From Vitrella brassicaformis (Eukaryota; Sar; Vitrellaceae): 33,083 nucleotides of DNA. A program made the translations under genes and the position numbers. This document shows, in pieces, positions 30,844 to 33,083 of this stretch; position 1 is the stretch's first letter, and each line of letters begins with the position of its first letter. The DNA lies in NCBI GenBank assembly GCA_001179505.1, contig CDMY01000255.1:148471-181553 (forward strand), read 5' to 3'. A model generated the notes under the pieces. It searched no databases. It was not told where the DNA came from and was given only the letters and a program-made list of their open reading frames with translations.

Positions 30844-30887
30844 GATGAGCTCCAATCTACCACAGCAAGTGGCCAATCTACCACCGC

Positions 30888-32765
30888 ATGCGCCCCATTC
30901 CGCCGTGCATCCGGGAATGCAAGCGTGCTTTGGTGCACTGCGTGAAACGCAACTTCTTCTTAGGCTCGCAGAAGCTTCGTGAGCAGGACGAGTCCAAAAG
31001 AGAGCTGTCGGAGACGATGGAGCCTAGCCCATCTCACGTCTGGTGCTGATCTGTCTTTTCTCTTCGCTGATCTTGCCCGGCGCACAGGCCGACGTCAGCG
31101 AACCTGTGCAGCCCCCCCTGCCCTCCCCAGCAATGCTTCCCCTCATCATGAGCTTCCTTGCAACGCTCTCATCTTCCGTCACTCTGGCCGACCCATTCCA
31201 GAGCCAGCCGCCGTCCTTTATGAGCCTGAGGCCCGCACAAGCGTCGATGAGGCGGCAGCAGCCGTCACAGCGTGCCAGCAAGGGCTTTCTTGCATCCAGG
31301 AGGGCGTCCCCTGTGCCAAGACTGCGGCCAAGGAGGCGGCGAGACCATCTGCAGCCATCGATGGGTGTTGAGGAGTGGCGATACCGGCAGCTGACAACTC
31401 ACGGGCTGCTGGACATGATCCCCATGCGCCTGCCGCGCAGCCATAGCCTCTCCTACGGCTTCCTCAAGCAAAAGGACACCGAGAGCTTCAAGCAGGTCGA
31501 CCTGCTGCCGGGCGAGCGGTTCACGATGGAGGTCAACAAGTACACTGTCTCGGAGATCATCCAGCAGGGCTTCAACGAGAAGCACTACTGCTTCGGCTTC
31601 CTGCTGTACGACGAGCCCACCAACAATGACGAGGAGGAGGAGGACGGCGACGGCACCATGAGGCCCACCGTGCCCTTCTTCCAGCAGCACCAGGCTGAGG
31701 TGCCCAAGGTGGTGGGGTCGGGCGCTGGCAGGAAGGGCGGCAGCGGCACGCCCAACGCGCCGCCGTCCGACAGCGAGCTCGACTGGGACGGTGCCAAGCC
31801 CCTCCAGTACGCCCTTCTCGCCCAGGTCATCCGATGGAGGAAGACACAAAACGGCATCCTGCTGCAGGTGGGAGGGAGAGGCAAGGGTATAAGGACGGAC
31901 CACGCATGTGCCGCTCACCTTTGTCTTCTGTGTGGGCTGGTTTCCTTCAGTACCAGATCCAGGGTGCAGTGAATGTCGAGCGGCTGGTCAAGGTGGAGCC
32001 CTACCCGAAGGCGATTGTCACTCACGACCTGCCGGCCTTCAGCAAGAACGCCACTCAGCCTGTGCAGGACATCGACAGGGCCCGGGAACTCAAGAGCGAT
32101 ATCGTCGACCTCGTCAGGTACTGTGACGAGACGTCCGAGGCGCTCGCCGAGAAGTCGGGCTGGTCGCGACTCGCCGCTGATATCGGCACAAGGTGGGTGG
32201 GGTCGGCCAGCATCGGTGGGCGGATGGATGGATTGTGTGCGGCTGATTGCTCGCATTGCAGGGGATCTCTGGAAAGGCGGTGGGAGGACTCGCTGAGTCA
32301 GAATGGGCCTCTGGAGCTGTGGCGCATGACTGAGGCGGAGACCTACTACTGGCTGTCCTTTGTGGCTCAATCCTTCCATCTGTCGCCGCTGGAACAGGTA
32401 CAGGACATCAAACGAGAGCGGGCAGGAAGCGTATGCCTATTGTTCTCCCTCCGTCGATGGTCTCCGTCTGCGAAATGGAATGTCAGTTGGCCTCCTTTCA
32501 ATACGGGACGACCGACGAGCGGTTAGAGTATGTCGTCAGGACACTCAGGCGAAAGGCAAACGTAAGCACACTGACACTCACACCCCAGCCACGGATGACC
32601 CACACACAACACTCACCACCCCTCCCCCTCTCTGCTTTTCTTGTCCTTCAGGAGCTGTCTGCCCGGAAGAGTCTGATGGAGCTCATGGCCCCCAAGAAGA
32701 AGGGCGACACCGATGGCGGGTCGGAGGCGTCTGAGGCAGGCGATGACCCACAGCCCAAGACGTGA
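30888..32765 (+). CDS. LON substrate-binding-domain protein (non-protease type)
   Basis: Exons 30888-31037, 31088-31867, 31951-32192, 32262-32397, 32487-32561 and 32652-32765; 499 codons (498 aa, stop TGA). Intron 1 is only 50 nt. The N-terminus has Cys at 7, 11 and 18 (IRECKRALVHC), then a basic Ser/Arg/Gln-rich stretch that could be a targeting or disordered region. The LON (PUA-like) fold starts near 155: MRLPRSHSLSYGF, VDLLPGERFTMEV, IIQQGFNEKHYCFGFLL, an acidic insert (NNDEEEEDGDG), then YALLAQVIRWRKTQNGILLQ and VERLVKVEPYPKAIV. The helical part follows: MTEAETYYWLSFVAQSF, LEQ, and ASFQYGTTDERLEYVVRTL, matching the usual LON-domain end. No AAA+ or Ser-Lys protease part follows; the tail is Lys/Glu/Ser-rich. 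Such stand-alone LON proteins occur in plants and algae; the substrate is unknown. Confidence 0.78.
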
Positions 32766-33083
32766 CCAGCCACTCATCCCACCCCCCGGCTCCACCTCCT
32801 TGCTTCCCTTTATTCCTCCATGTGCAGTCAGTCCATTCACTGACAAACCACGAGTTTTTGGCTTCTCAATTACTCGTCTGCTGCGTGGGGGAGGCAGAGA
32901 TCTCTTAATTATTACCATATGTCTGTCTGTCTATGAGGGGGCGTTTTTTCATGATGGCATTGTTAGGGGCTCTAGTTGTGAATATGCTCGTTGGCCAGCC
33001 TGTCTGTCTGTCTGTCTGTCACCGCTTTCAACTCGACTCAGCTATTCATTCCTCTTTCTGCCTTTGGTTCCGGGGGGGGGGGG
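32766..33083. other. 3' flank of the LON gene, right window edge
   Basis: This contains likely 3' UTR sequence (CTCTTAATTATTACCATATG near 32901-32920), TGTC runs (32920-32932, 32999-33019) and ends in a run of at least 13 G (33071-33083). No gene is seen. Confidence 0.55.

Noticed and set aside
1-33083. tRNA, rRNA, CRISPR arrays, integrated virus or transposase genes
   Set aside because: No cloverleaf-like block, rRNA core, spaced direct repeats, or polymerase/integrase/transposase motifs were seen in reading both strands; short elements could still be missed by eye.

Overview
This is nuclear DNA of a GC-rich, intron-dense eukaryote. Almost every gene is cut into short exons by GT-AG introns. 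The gaps between genes and the introns are full of microsatellites (CAGA, CATC, TG/AC, GACT). No bacterial-style operons, CRISPR arrays, rRNA or tRNA genes were seen. The style (GC-rich, tiny exons, TGTGTG-filled introns, a LON-domain protein and a Pinin homologue) best fits an alveolate alga such as the chromerid Vitrella. That assignment is inference from style only. All gene models below were built by hand from splice sites and reading-frame phase.

Layout. 42 to about 810 (-): 3' part of a gene running off the left edge. 1257-5480: three tandem copies, period about 1.45-1.5 kb, of a three-exon gene family (-) with a tryptophan-rich C-terminus. A fourth, dispersed copy lies at 23158-24008 (-). 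5509-9615 (-): a 13-exon gene with a kinase-like head and a long proline/alanine-rich tail. 10140-12451 (+): a six-exon gene of unknown function. 12452-15346: no gene, but microsatellites, a segmental duplication and an 80-bp alternating purine-pyrimidine tract. 15347-19608 (+): a 16-exon gene with a different head joined to the same type of proline-rich tail. 20583-21071 (+) and 21222-21823 (-): two small convergent genes. 21869-23022 (-): a protein whose end resembles a beta-barrel strand. 24640-25249 (-): a truncated third copy of the proline-rich tail. 25385-27769 (+): Pinin/memA-domain splicing factor. 28276-29646 (+): multi-pass membrane protein. 30425-30843 (-): 79-aa protein, divergent by only 44 bp from the LON-domain gene at 30888-32765 (+).

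Themes. (1) Two unrelated families each show a 3' exon that is base-identical between copies while the 5' exons have diverged, as expected from gene conversion. (2) A palindrome with arms TTGCGAGCT / AGCTCGCAA lies upstream of each tandem gene and of the kinase-like gene, and a half-copy lies at the matching place in the dispersed paralogue. It is a candidate promoter element. (3) Many reading frames close only if very short introns (34-52 nt) are removed. Once they are, the multi-exon models keep frame throughout, except at the last junction of the Pinin gene and at the TAG in tandem copy 3. Functions are firm only for the Pinin-type and LON-type genes.
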